Below, one piece after another: positions 26,181 through 36,440 of a stretch of DNA of 56,627 nt. The first letter of the stretch is position 1, and each line of letters starts with the position of its first letter. This DNA comes from Rugamonas rubra (GTDB lineage: Bacteria > Pseudomonadota > Gammaproteobacteria > Burkholderiales > Burkholderiaceae_D): positions 1-56,627 of the forward strand of contig NZ_FOTW01000035.1 of assembly GCF_900114705.1 (NCBI RefSeq), read 5' to 3'. The translations under genes and the position numbers were made by a program. The notes beneath the pieces are model-generated. The model saw only the letters and a program-made list of their open reading frames with translations. It was not told the origin of the DNA and made no database searches.

Positions 26181-27638
26181 ATGTACGCAGCAGTAGATTT
26201 GGGCTCCAATAGTTTCCGCCTGCACATCGGCCAGCACGACGGCGAGGCGATCCGCGTACTCAAAAGCATGCGCGAGCCGATCCGCCTGGCCGCCGGCCTC
26301 GACGCCGACGGCAACCTGACCGAGGCGGCCATGCAGGCCGCCCTCAGTTGTCTGAAGAATTTCCGCGCCACGCTGGCCGGCTACGAGCTCGAGGCGGTGC
26401 GCGTGGTGGCGACCTCGGCGATGCGGGTGGCGCGCAACTCGGCGGCCTTCCTGCCGGCGGCCGAACTGGCCATCGGCTACCCGATCGAGATCATCTCCGG
26501 CGAGGAGGAGGGCCGCCTGATCTACATGGGCGTGGCCAACGCCCTGGCCACGCCGGGCGAGCGGCGCCTGGTGATGGACATCGGCGGCGGCTCCACCGAG
26601 CTGATCCTTGGACGCGGCCAGGACATCGAGCGGGTCGAGTCGTTCAGCCTGGGCACCGTCAAGCAGAGCCTGTTGTTCTTCGTCGGCGGCCGCATCGACG
26701 CGCCGTCCTTCGAGGCGGCCATCCTGTCGGCGCGCAGCCACTTCGAGGACGCCGCGCCGCCCTACCATCCGCAGCACTGGAAGCAGGCCTACGGCTCGTC
26801 GGGCACGATCCGCACCATCGCCGACATCATCGCCAAGAACAAGCTGGGCAAGGGCGACCTGTCGGCCGCCAGCCTGGAGGCGCTGAAACAGCGCTTCATC
26901 GCCTTCGGCCACGTTGCCAAGATCGAGATGGCCGGGCTGCGGCCGGACCGCGCCTCGACCATCATCGGCGGCCTGGCGATCCTGATCGCCATGGTGCACG
27001 AGCTCGACATCCCGGCCATGCAGCCGATCGAGGCCGGCCTGCGCATGGGCGTGATGTGGGACCTGTACCTGCGTTCGACCAAGCGCGACCGGCGCGAGCA
27101 GTCGGTGCGCGGCCTGGCGCAGAAGTTCCACGCCGACGCCGGCCGCGCCGGCCGCGTCGCCGAGGACGCGGCGGCGCTGTACCTGCAGATGAAGCCGGCC
27201 TCGGACACCTACAGCCGCCTGCTGTACTGGAGCGCGCTGCTGCACGAGGTGGGCCTGGTGGTGGCGCAGACCGGCTACCACAAGCACGCCGCCTACCTGG
27301 TCGAGAACGCCGACCTGCCCGGCTTCACCACCCGCGAGCAGAAGGCCATGAGCCGCCTGGTCCTGGCGCAGAAGGGCAACCTGCGCAAGGTGGCCGACGC
27401 GCTGGCCGACCCCGACTTCGCCAAGGCGGTGGTGGCGCTGCGCCTGGCCATCCTGTTCATGCACTCGCGCATCGAGCTCGACTGCGCCGAGCTGAAGCTG
27501 CGCATGAAGAGCCGCATCGAGCTGGAGATCCGCCGCGACGTGGTCAGCGACCATCCGACCGTGTCGTACTGGATGGAGAAGGAGCAGGAGCTGTGGGACG
27601 AGGTGGGCGTCGACTTCAGCATCCGCGCCAACGGCTGA
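26181..27638 (+). CDS. ppx: Exopolyphosphatase / pppGpp phosphohydrolase family
   Basis: 485 residues. The actin-like ATPase fold is marked by VDLGSNSFRL (phosphate 1), SGEEEGRLIY, VMDIGGGSTELI (phosphate 2) and YGSSGTIRTI. The C-terminal half (about residues 310-485) is the HD-like helical domain of long Ppx proteins, with HEVGLVV and GHHKHAAYLVENADLPGF-type residues. It releases phosphate from polyphosphate chains; GppA-type activity cannot be excluded. A candidate Pho box precedes it, which would link polyphosphate breakdown to phosphate starvation. No ppk is adjacent. Confidence 0.92.
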   Translation: MYAAVDLGSNSFRLHIGQHDGEAIRVLKSMREPIRLAAGLDADGNLTEAAMQAALSCLKNFRATLAGYELEAVRVVATSAMRVARNSAAFLPAAELAIGYPIEIISGEEEGRLIYMGVANALATPGERRLVMDIGGGSTELILGRGQDIERVESFSLGTVKQSLLFFVGGRIDAPSFEAAILSARSHFEDAAPPYHPQHWKQAYGSSGTIRTIADIIAKNKLGKGDLSAASLEALKQRFIAFGHVAKIEMAGLRPDRASTIIGGLAILIAMVHELDIPAMQPIEAGLRMGVMWDLYLRSTKRDRREQSVRGLAQKFHADAGRAGRVAEDAAALYLQMKPASDTYSRLLYWSALLHEVGLVVAQTGYHKHAAYLVENADLPGFTTREQKAMSRLVLAQKGNLRKVADALADPDFAKAVVALRLAILFMHSRIELDCAELKLRMKSRIELEIRRDVVSDHPTVSYWMEKEQELWDEVGVDFSIRANG

Positions 27639-27689
27639 GTCGGCTGCGTGTGCGGCGCGGCGTTTGTCGCCGGATGGACTAGCCGCGCC

Positions 27690-27725
27690 GCCGACCCCGC
27701 CAATATTGTTGGGGCGGCATACTTT
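27690..27725 (+). terminator. Candidate terminator after ppx
   Basis: GCCGACCCC (27690-27698) pairs with GGGGCGGC (27711-27718) with one bulged A and a 12-base loop, followed by a short T-run (ATACTTTT). Sited between ppx and the next binding-protein gene. Confidence 0.5.
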
Positions 27726-27801
27726 TCCCCCCGGGATTTGCTTACACTACACTAGGCATGCGCGCCGGCGTTTCGCCGGCGCTTGAGAACAGGGGGCATC
27801 G

Positions 27802-28588
27802 ATGAGGGGCTGGCTGAATGCGCGCCGCGCGGCGGCGCTGGGCCTGGGCCTGCTGGCCGGGGCGGCCGGGGCGGCCAAGGCCGCCGCGCCGGCGCCGGTG
27901 GTCAGCCTGTGCTTCGAGCGGCAGGACGTGCCGCCGTGGCGCACCGAGGCCGGCGGCGGCCTCAATTTCGCCCTGCTCGGCATGGTGGCGCGCAGCCTCG
28001 ACATCCGTTTCGACTTTCAAAGCATGCCGTGGAAGCGCTGCCTGGCGCAGCTGCAGGCCAACCAGGTCGACGGCGCCTTCGCCGTCAGCTACAAGCCGGA
28101 CCGGCGCGCCATCGGCGAATACCCGGGCGGCGCCCAGGCCGACGCCAGCAAGCGCATGCACATCGACCGCTACGTCCTGCTGCGCCGCAAGGGCGGCGCC
28201 GCCGACTGGGACGGCAGGGCCTTCCACCACATCGACGGCGCCATCGGCTTCCAGCTCGGCTACTCGGTGGGCGACGTGCTGCGCGCGAGCAACGTCGAGG
28301 TCGACGAGGGCAGCCAGCGCGCCGACGAGCTGGCGCGCAAGCTGATCGCCGGCCGCCTGGCCGCCGCCGCCCTCGGCGGCAGCGACGCCGCCGGCATCAT
28401 GCGCGGCCCGCTGGCGGCCCAGCTGGAGATGCTGCCGACGCCGCTGATCGAAAAACCCTATTTCCTGATCCTCTCGCACGCCCTGGTGGCGGCGCGGCCG
28501 CAGCTGGCCGAGCGCATCTGGCGCGGCGTCGAGCAGGCGCGCAACAGCGCCGAGTACCGGCGCCTCGAGCTGGCAGCGGGAGCCGGCC

Positions 28589-28593
<5 letters not shown>
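27802..28593 (+). CDS. Periplasmic solute-binding protein paired with a hybrid kinase
   Basis: 263 residues with a signal peptide (ending AAKAAAPAP), an SBP_bac_3-like body (LCFERQDVPPWRTEAGGGLNF, then the MPWKRCLAQLQANQVDGAF hinge region) and a C-terminal helix (WRGVEQARNSAEYRRLEL). No transporter genes are nearby. Its stop overlaps the likely start of the sensor kinase, so the two are translationally coupled. The natural inference is a periplasmic ligand receptor that presents its ligand state to the kinase. Confidence 0.83.
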
Positions 28594-31401
<2,808 letters not shown>

Positions 31402-31414
<13 letters not shown>

Positions 31415-31551
31415 TCGTCGACGACACACCCGACAACATCACGCTGCTATCGGCCTTGTTGAAGGACCGTTACCACGCCAAGGTGGCCAACAGCGGCGCC
31501 GCCGCCCTGCACATCCTGCGCACGCTCGGCACGGTCGACCTGATTTTGCTC
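31402..31551 (+). pseudogene. Truncated response-regulator receiver domain
   Basis: In the frame one base off the kinase, the DNA encodes IILIVDDTPDNITLLSALLK, a canonical receiver N-terminus, continuing through KVANSGAAALHIL to DLILL. There it breaks exactly before the phosphorylatable Asp and runs into unrelated GSMRRGNRRW and an AT-rich tract. No own start codon is visible; it overlaps the kinase stop. This is the remnant of a regulator originally coupled to the kinase and deleted from about 31552. Confidence 0.8.
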
Positions 31552-31607
31552 GGTTCGATGCGGAGGGGGAATAGACGGTGGTTTTATGATATTGTTCAAA
31601 CACATTT

Positions 31608-31635
31608 TTGATAAATAGTATATATTGTTTATATT
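31608..31635 (+). promoter_or_regulatory. Candidate sigma-70 promoter for the H1-like gene
   Basis: TTGATA (31608-31613), a 16-base spacer and TATATT (31630-31635), in an AT-rich island that also contains a 9-base tandem repeat (TATATTGTT twice, 31621-31638). A GGAGTGAG ribosome site and the ATG at 31655 follow. Confidence 0.45.
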
Positions 31636-31654
31636 GTTGAAAAATGGAGTGAGT

Positions 31655-32350
31655 ATGAACAAGCCTGTCGCCGCCAAAACCACCGCCAGCAGCGCCAACG
31701 GCATGGACGCGCCGTTGCCCGTGGTCGCCACGATTGAAACCATCGACACCGCCGCCGCCACGCCGCCGGCCCGCAAGGCGCCGGTGCGCAAAGCCGCCGT
31801 GAAAGCGGCACCGGCCAAGGCCGCCGCCAAGCCGGTCGCCGCCCAAGCCGCCGTCAAGGTTGCCGCCAAGCCGGCCGCCAAAGCCGCCGCCAAGCCGGCC
31901 GCCAAGGCCGCCGTGAAGCCGGCGGCGAAGGCAGCTGTCAAAACGGTCGCCGCCAAACCGGCCGCCAAGGCGGCCACCAAGGCGGTCGCCAAACCTGCGG
32001 CGAAGAGCGCCAAGCCGGCCGCCAAACCGGCCGCAAAAACCGCCGCCAAGTCGGCAGTGAAGGCCGCGCCGGCCAAGACCGCCGCCAAGGTCGCCGCCAA
32101 GCCGGTCGACGCCGCCAAGGACAAACCGCACAAGGAAAAACTGGTGCGCGACAGCTTCACCATGCCGGAGCAGGAATACGCCGTGCTGGGCCTGGTCAAG
32201 AAAGCCTGCCTGAAGGCCGGCTTCGAGATCAAAAAGAGCGAATTGTTGCGCATTGGCGTCGCGCTGATCAGCCAGATCGACCTGGCCACGCTGCAGAATG
32301 TGTTGGCAGCCTTGCCACAGTTGAAAACCGGCCGGCCGAAGAAAAACTGA
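31655..32350 (+). CDS. Histone H1-like AK-rich DNA-binding protein with RHH-like C-terminus
   Basis: 231 residues. The middle (about residues 38-155) is a low-complexity array of PAAKAA/AAKPAAK repeats rich in Lys, Ala and Pro, like eukaryotic H1 tails and bacterial AlgP/HctB-type proteins. The C-terminal 70 residues form a separate domain, VRDSFTMPEQEYAVLGLVKKA ... KKSELLRIGVALI, resembling a ribbon-helix-helix region, ending in a basic GRPKKN. Likely a nucleoid protein that binds DNA non-specifically through the tail. Start selected for the GGAGTGAG site. Confidence 0.8.
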   Translation: MNKPVAAKTTASSANGMDAPLPVVATIETIDTAAATPPARKAPVRKAAVKAAPAKAAAKPVAAQAAVKVAAKPAAKAAAKPAAKAAVKPAAKAAVKTVAAKPAAKAATKAVAKPAAKSAKPAAKPAAKTAAKSAVKAAPAKTAAKVAAKPVDAAKDKPHKEKLVRDSFTMPEQEYAVLGLVKKACLKAGFEIKKSELLRIGVALISQIDLATLQNVLAALPQLKTGRPKKN

Positions 32351-32358
32351 GTGTGTAC

Positions 32359-32376
32359 ATGTCACGGAGATGACAT
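32359..32376. promoter_or_regulatory. Inverted repeat upstream of the acyltransferase
   Basis: ATGTCA-N6-TGACAT, perfect 6-base arms, nine bases after the H1-like stop and 68 before the next gene. A third TGTCAT-like element (TTGTCATTT) follows. It could be an operator; it has no T-tract, so a terminator is unlikely. Confidence 0.4.
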
Positions 32377-32443
32377 ATTGTTGTCATTTCCTTGAAGTAT
32401 TAGGCCGTTACGCTTGCTTCGTCTCCCACAGAAAGGACGAAGC

Positions 32444-33217
32444 ATGCAAACCTCGATCGTACAAGCGCACGTCAGGGCAACCTCGGCCAAGCTGGTTTTG
32501 AGCATGGCCAGCACACCGGAAGAACTGCACGAAGTGCAGCGCTTGCGTTACAAGGTGTTCATCGAAACCATGGGACTGTCGTCGTTGGCCAGGGAAGATG
32601 GCCTGGACAGCGACGAATTCGACGAGCATTGCGATCACTTGATCGTACGCGACTCGGACACGCTCCTGGTGGTCGGCACCTATCGCCTGTTGAGCGCCAC
32701 GCGGGCCCGCAAGATCGGCCGCGTCTACTCCGAAAACGAATTCGACCTCGGTCGCCTGAACAACCTGCGCGGTCGCATGGTGGAGGCGGGCCGCGCCTGC
32801 ATCCATCCCGACTACCGTGGCGGCAGCGTCATCATGCTGCTGTGGTCCGGCCTGGCCGAGTACATGCGCCGCGAACGCTGCGACTACCTGGTCGGCTGCG
32901 CCAGCATCAGCCTGGCCGACGGCGGCCACAACGCGGTGGCGGTGTACCAGTCGCTGGCGGCGCGCCACATGGCGCCGATGGAGTACCGCGTCACGCCGCA
33001 CCTGCCGTTCCCCATCGACAAGGTCGCGCCCGCGCTCAAGCCGCAGATTCCGCCGCTGGTCAAGGGCTACCTGCGTTCGGGCGCCTGGATCTGCGGCGAC
33101 CCGGCCTGGGACCCCGACTTCGAAAGCGCCGACCTGTTCCTGATGCTGCCGCTGGCCAATCTGGACACCCGCTACGCCCGCCACTACGGCGTCGACGGCG
33201 AGGCCGCCGCCGCTTGA
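32444..33217 (+). CDS. OlsB-like GNAT acyltransferase
   Basis: 257 residues from ATG 32444, preceded by GAAAGGACGAAGC. Single N-acyltransferase domain of the Acetyltransf_5 / hemolysin-like family: VQRLRYKVFIETMG, SDEFDEHCDHLIVRD, GTYRLLS and EAGRACIHPDYRGGSVIMLLWSGL, followed by VGCASISLADGG. These enzymes transfer an acyl chain from acyl-ACP to an amino acid such as ornithine. A second-step enzyme (OlsA) is not adjacent, so the product is unknown. A LuxI-type signal synthase fold is a remoter option. Confidence 0.8.
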   Translation: MQTSIVQAHVRATSAKLVLSMASTPEELHEVQRLRYKVFIETMGLSSLAREDGLDSDEFDEHCDHLIVRDSDTLLVVGTYRLLSATRARKIGRVYSENEFDLGRLNNLRGRMVEAGRACIHPDYRGGSVIMLLWSGLAEYMRRERCDYLVGCASISLADGGHNAVAVYQSLAARHMAPMEYRVTPHLPFPIDKVAPALKPQIPPLVKGYLRSGAWICGDPAWDPDFESADLFLMLPLANLDTRYARHYGVDGEAAAA

Positions 33218-33227
33218 TCCGGCGCCT

Positions 33228-33261
33228 GGCGCCAGGGGGCGCGGTTCGCCCCCCTGGCGCC
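33228..33261. terminator. Strong hairpin, candidate terminator
   Basis: GGCGCCAGGGGG (33228-33239) pairs with CCCCCCTGGCGCC (33249-33261) with a 9-base loop, about ten bases after the acyltransferase stop. Very stable; there is no T-run, so termination would be inefficient without Rho or it may act as an mRNA end stabiliser. Confidence 0.55.
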
Positions 33262-33468
33262 GCCACTGTTGCACAGCAACGTCATGGCCTTGTAATAATT
33301 GCCATTATGATCTGAGTCTATGTTATCGTAAATACATGTCATTTTATTCATTGTTTAATGGAAATGATGTGTTCGCGTCACGGCGGCCTGTCCGTCGCCG
33401 CGCGCAACGGGTATGCCGGGACTGCGTCCGCCGTCTCGGAAATTGACTCTGCTGATGGAGGTTTACAC

Positions 33469-34179
33469 ATGGCTGTATCGTTCAAATCCGTTTTGAAGCC
33501 GACTATGTTCGCCGTTGTGGCATTGAGCCTGGGCACCAGCGCCTCGGCCGCCTCGCTGACCGAAAACTTCGACGGCGGCGTGCCCGCCGGCTGGGTCAAG
33601 GTCAACAATAGTGATCCGCTCGGCAGCACCGACTGGTTCCAGGGCAATCCACTGGTGTTCGATTCGCACCAGGGCGCGGCCAACTCCTACGTCGCCGCCA
33701 ACTTCAACGCCGGCGCCGACGTCGCCAACATCAGCGACTGGCTGATCCTGCCGACCCAGGTCTTCAACAACGGCGACAAGTTGTCCTTCTTCAGCCGCAC
33801 CGCCGACCAGTCGTTCTGGCCGGACAAGCTGGAGGTGCGTTTCAGCGCCGTCGGCGGCAATGACGTGGGCCACACCTCGGACAGCGTGGGCACCTTCACC
33901 ACCTTGCTGTTGACGATCAACCCCGGTCAGGACCTGTTCGAGTATCCCGAGCAGTGGACCCAGTTCGGCGCCACCATCAACGGCCTGTCGGGCGCCACCA
34001 GCGGCGCGCTGGCGTTCCGCTACGTGGTCGAGGACGGCGGCCCGAACGGCGACTATTCCAACTTCATCGGCATCGACACCTTGCAGGTCAGCGCCGTGCC
34101 GGAGCCGAGCAGCTATTTGATGCTGGGCCTCGGCCTGGGCCTGATCGGCGTGCTGCGCCAGCGCCGCGCCCGCGGCTAG
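33469..34179 (+). CDS. PEP-CTERM sorting-domain protein
   Basis: 236 residues from ATG 33469 with a GGAGG site. Signal peptide (VALSLGTSASAA), then a jelly-roll-like region (ENFDGGVPAGWVKVNN ... NISDWLILPTQ, a choice-of-anchor/cleaved-adhesin pattern). The C-terminal VPEPSSYLMLGLGLGLIG followed by RQRRARG is the exosortase sorting signal: PEP motif, membrane helix, Arg cluster. It is therefore exported and processed at the membrane, with roles proposed in exopolysaccharide or biofilm. No exosortase is in the window. The 250 bases upstream hold no gene but are AT-rich and may contain a long leader. Confidence 0.85.
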   Translation: MAVSFKSVLKPTMFAVVALSLGTSASAASLTENFDGGVPAGWVKVNNSDPLGSTDWFQGNPLVFDSHQGAANSYVAANFNAGADVANISDWLILPTQVFNNGDKLSFFSRTADQSFWPDKLEVRFSAVGGNDVGHTSDSVGTFTTLLLTINPGQDLFEYPEQWTQFGATINGLSGATSGALAFRYVVEDGGPNGDYSNFIGIDTLQVSAVPEPSSYLMLGLGLGLIGVLRQRRARG

Positions 34180-34248
34180 GCGGCACCGCGTCGTGGCCAC
34201 GCCATTGCGGCGGCGGCCGCGGCGCACAGTAGTAGCGCCGGCGCGCGT

Positions 34249-35430
34249 TCAGCGCGCGCCGGCCGCGATCTGGCCCACCGCCCGCACCAGCGCGTCGAGT
34301 TGCTCGATGCTGGTGAACAGGTGCGGCGTGACGCGCACGCATTGCTCCGCGCCGATCGCGCGCACCACCGTGAAAATCCGATACTCCTCCATTAGCCGCG
34401 CCACCACCCGCTGCGCCGCCACGCCCTCGATGCCGAAGGCGGCGATGGCGCAGGAGCGCTGCGGCGCGCGCGGCGTGAACAGGCGCACGCCGGGCACCTC
34501 GCGCAGCCGCGCCATCCAGTACTGCGTCAGATGGCGCAGGCGCGCCTCCATGCGCGCCGAGCCGATGGCCTGGTGGAAGGCCAGCGCGTCCTCGATCGCC
34601 AGGATGGGCGCCGGCGGCACCGTGCCGACGTGGGCCAGCTTGTTGATGTCGTCGGCGGCGCGGCGCGTGTCGCCGAACAGCGGCGCGATGTCGGCCACGC
34701 GCGGGCGGCGGATGTACAGCAGGCCCAGGCCGAGCGGCGCGCCGAGCCACTTGTGCAGGTTGACGCCGACGAAATCGGCGCCCAGCTCGGCCAGCCGGTA
34801 GTCCAGCTGGGCGAAGGAGTGGGCCGCGTCGACCATCACGTCGACGCCGTGGCGCCGCGCCATCGCGGCGATCTTCGCCACCGGCATGATCTGGCCGGTG
34901 CGGTGCACCATGTGGGTCAGCAGCAGCACGCGGCTGCGCGGCGTGAGCGCCGCCTCGTACAACGCGACGATCTGCTCGTCGCTGTCGGGCTCGAGCGGCA
35001 GCGTCAGGCGGGTCAGCGCCAGCGCGTGGCGCGCGGCGACCATCTCCAGCGTCTCGATGACGCTGTCGTAGTCGTGCTCGGCCAGCACCACCTCGTCGCC
35101 GGCCCGCCACGCATAGCCCTGCAGCAGGATGTTGAGCGACTCCATCAGGTTGCGCGTCAGGACCAGCTCGCCCGTGTCGGCGCCGGTGAACTCTGCCAGC
35201 GCGCGCATCACGCCGGCCAGCCGCGCGGGGAAGCGTTCGCGCAGAAAGTAGGCGCCCTCCAGGTTGAGCTGCTCCTGGTAGCGCTGGAAGGCTTGCAGCA
35301 CCGGCGTCGCCTGCACGCCGAAGAAGCCGTTCTCCAGGTTGATGAAGTCGGCCGAGACGGCGTACTGGGCGCGCACGCCGGCCCAGTAGTTTTCGTCTTG
35401 GGCGGCATGGTCGGCGGGCGATGGATTCAA
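34249..35430 (-). CDS. PLP-dependent class V aminotransferase-fold enzyme
   Basis: 393 residues from TTG 35430, chosen because AGGAGAG lies six bases upstream and the TTG restores a normal N-terminus. Longer readings to 35640 have an improbable Arg/Ser-rich sequence. Fold-type I with Asp in VDAAHSFAQLD and the cofactor Lys in NLHKWLGAPLG. Related to isopenicillin-N epimerase-like and cysteine desulfurase-like proteins; no catalytic Cys loop is evident, so epimerase/aminotransferase is more likely than desulfurase. The binding-protein gene on the other strand is divergent. Confidence 0.82.
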   Translation of the reverse strand: MNPSPADHAAQDENYWAGVRAQYAVSADFINLENGFFGVQATPVLQAFQRYQEQLNLEGAYFLRERFPARLAGVMRALAEFTGADTGELVLTRNLMESLNILLQGYAWRAGDEVVLAEHDYDSVIETLEMVAARHALALTRLTLPLEPDSDEQIVALYEAALTPRSRVLLLTHMVHRTGQIMPVAKIAAMARRHGVDVMVDAAHSFAQLDYRLAELGADFVGVNLHKWLGAPLGLGLLYIRRPRVADIAPLFGDTRRAADDINKLAHVGTVPPAPILAIEDALAFHQAIGSARMEARLRHLTQYWMARLREVPGVRLFTPRAPQRSCAIAAFGIEGVAAQRVVARLMEEYRIFTVVRAIGAEQCVRVTPHLFTSIEQLDALVRAVGQIAAGAR

Positions 35431-35642
35431 TGGCTCTCCTGGCTGGGCGGTGGATGTGGGGTGGTTGCGTCGGCAATTGTACAAGCAGCGCGTTGCGCAC
35501 CTGTCCGAACAGCGTTTCGGAAACCTGTTCCGTACAGTGCTTGGCGACGACACGCGGGCGAACGCGCTTGACGTCGACGCGCGCGCGGCGCTAGCATGGG
35601 CCGGTCGCCATGCAGTGTTGGCCTGGGTGCGGGGAATCAAGA

Positions 35643-36440
35643 ATGAGCTTGCGATCGCTCCTGTTGCTGCTGTGGCTGGCGCTGCCCGTGTCGGCGGCGG
35701 CGCCGTTGCCCGCCACCGCGCGCCTGGCCTCGGACGACTGGTGTCCGTTCATTTGCGCCAGCCATGGACAGATCAGCGGCGGCTACCTGGTCGACTTGAC
35801 GACGCAGGCGCTGGCCCTGTCCGGTGTGCAGGTGGAGTCGCTGCTGCTGCCCTTGAGCCGGGCCGTCAGCGAGACGGCGTCCGGCGCCATCGAGGGGGTC
35901 TACGCGCCCTCGAGCGACCCGCGTTTGCAGCTGAGCGTGCCGCTGGCCCACTCGCGCGCCTGCTTCTACACCCTGGCCGGCGCCGTCTGGCGCTACCGCG
36001 GCGCCGAGTCGCTGGGCGCGCTCAGGGGCGGCGTCATCGCCGACTACGGCTACGACGACGGCGAGATGGACGCCTACATCGCGCGCCACCACGACGACAG
36101 CGCCAGCCTGGCGTTCGCCTTCGGCGACGCCGCCGGCCTGACCAACCTGCACAAGCTGTTGCGCGGCCGCTTTCCCGTCTGGCTGGAACACGAGGCGGTG
36201 GCCAATCAACTCGTCGCCAAGCTCGGCGCAGCGAGCCGGATACGCCAAGCCGGCTGCCTGGCCCAGGCGCTGCCGTTGACGATCGGCTTCTCGGCCAACG
36301 ACGCGCGCGCCGCGCGCTGGCTGCACGCGCTGGCCGACGGTCTGCGTTCGATGTCGGCCTCGGGCCAGCTGGCGGCGCTGCGCGCGCGTTACCACCTCGC
36401 GCCGGACGGGGCCGCTGCGCCGGCGGCGAGCCTGCGCTAG
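35643..36440 (+). CDS. Periplasmic solute-binding protein, third solitary copy
   Basis: 265 residues, signal peptide MSLRSLLLLLWLALPVSAAA, body with DDWCPFICASHGQISGGYLVDLTTQALALSG (DWxPF-type start of SBP_bac_3 sensors) and LPLSRAVSETASGAIEGVY. The C-terminus closes with ALRARYHLAP. The GGGGAA site precedes ATG 35643. Transporter genes are absent. Its stop TAG overlaps the stop of the convergent molybdoenzyme gene by three bases. Confidence 0.8.
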   Translation: MSLRSLLLLLWLALPVSAAAPLPATARLASDDWCPFICASHGQISGGYLVDLTTQALALSGVQVESLLLPLSRAVSETASGAIEGVYAPSSDPRLQLSVPLAHSRACFYTLAGAVWRYRGAESLGALRGGVIADYGYDDGEMDAYIARHHDDSASLAFAFGDAAGLTNLHKLLRGRFPVWLEHEAVANQLVAKLGAASRIRQAGCLAQALPLTIGFSANDARAARWLHALADGLRSMSASGQLAALRARYHLAPDGAAAPAASLR

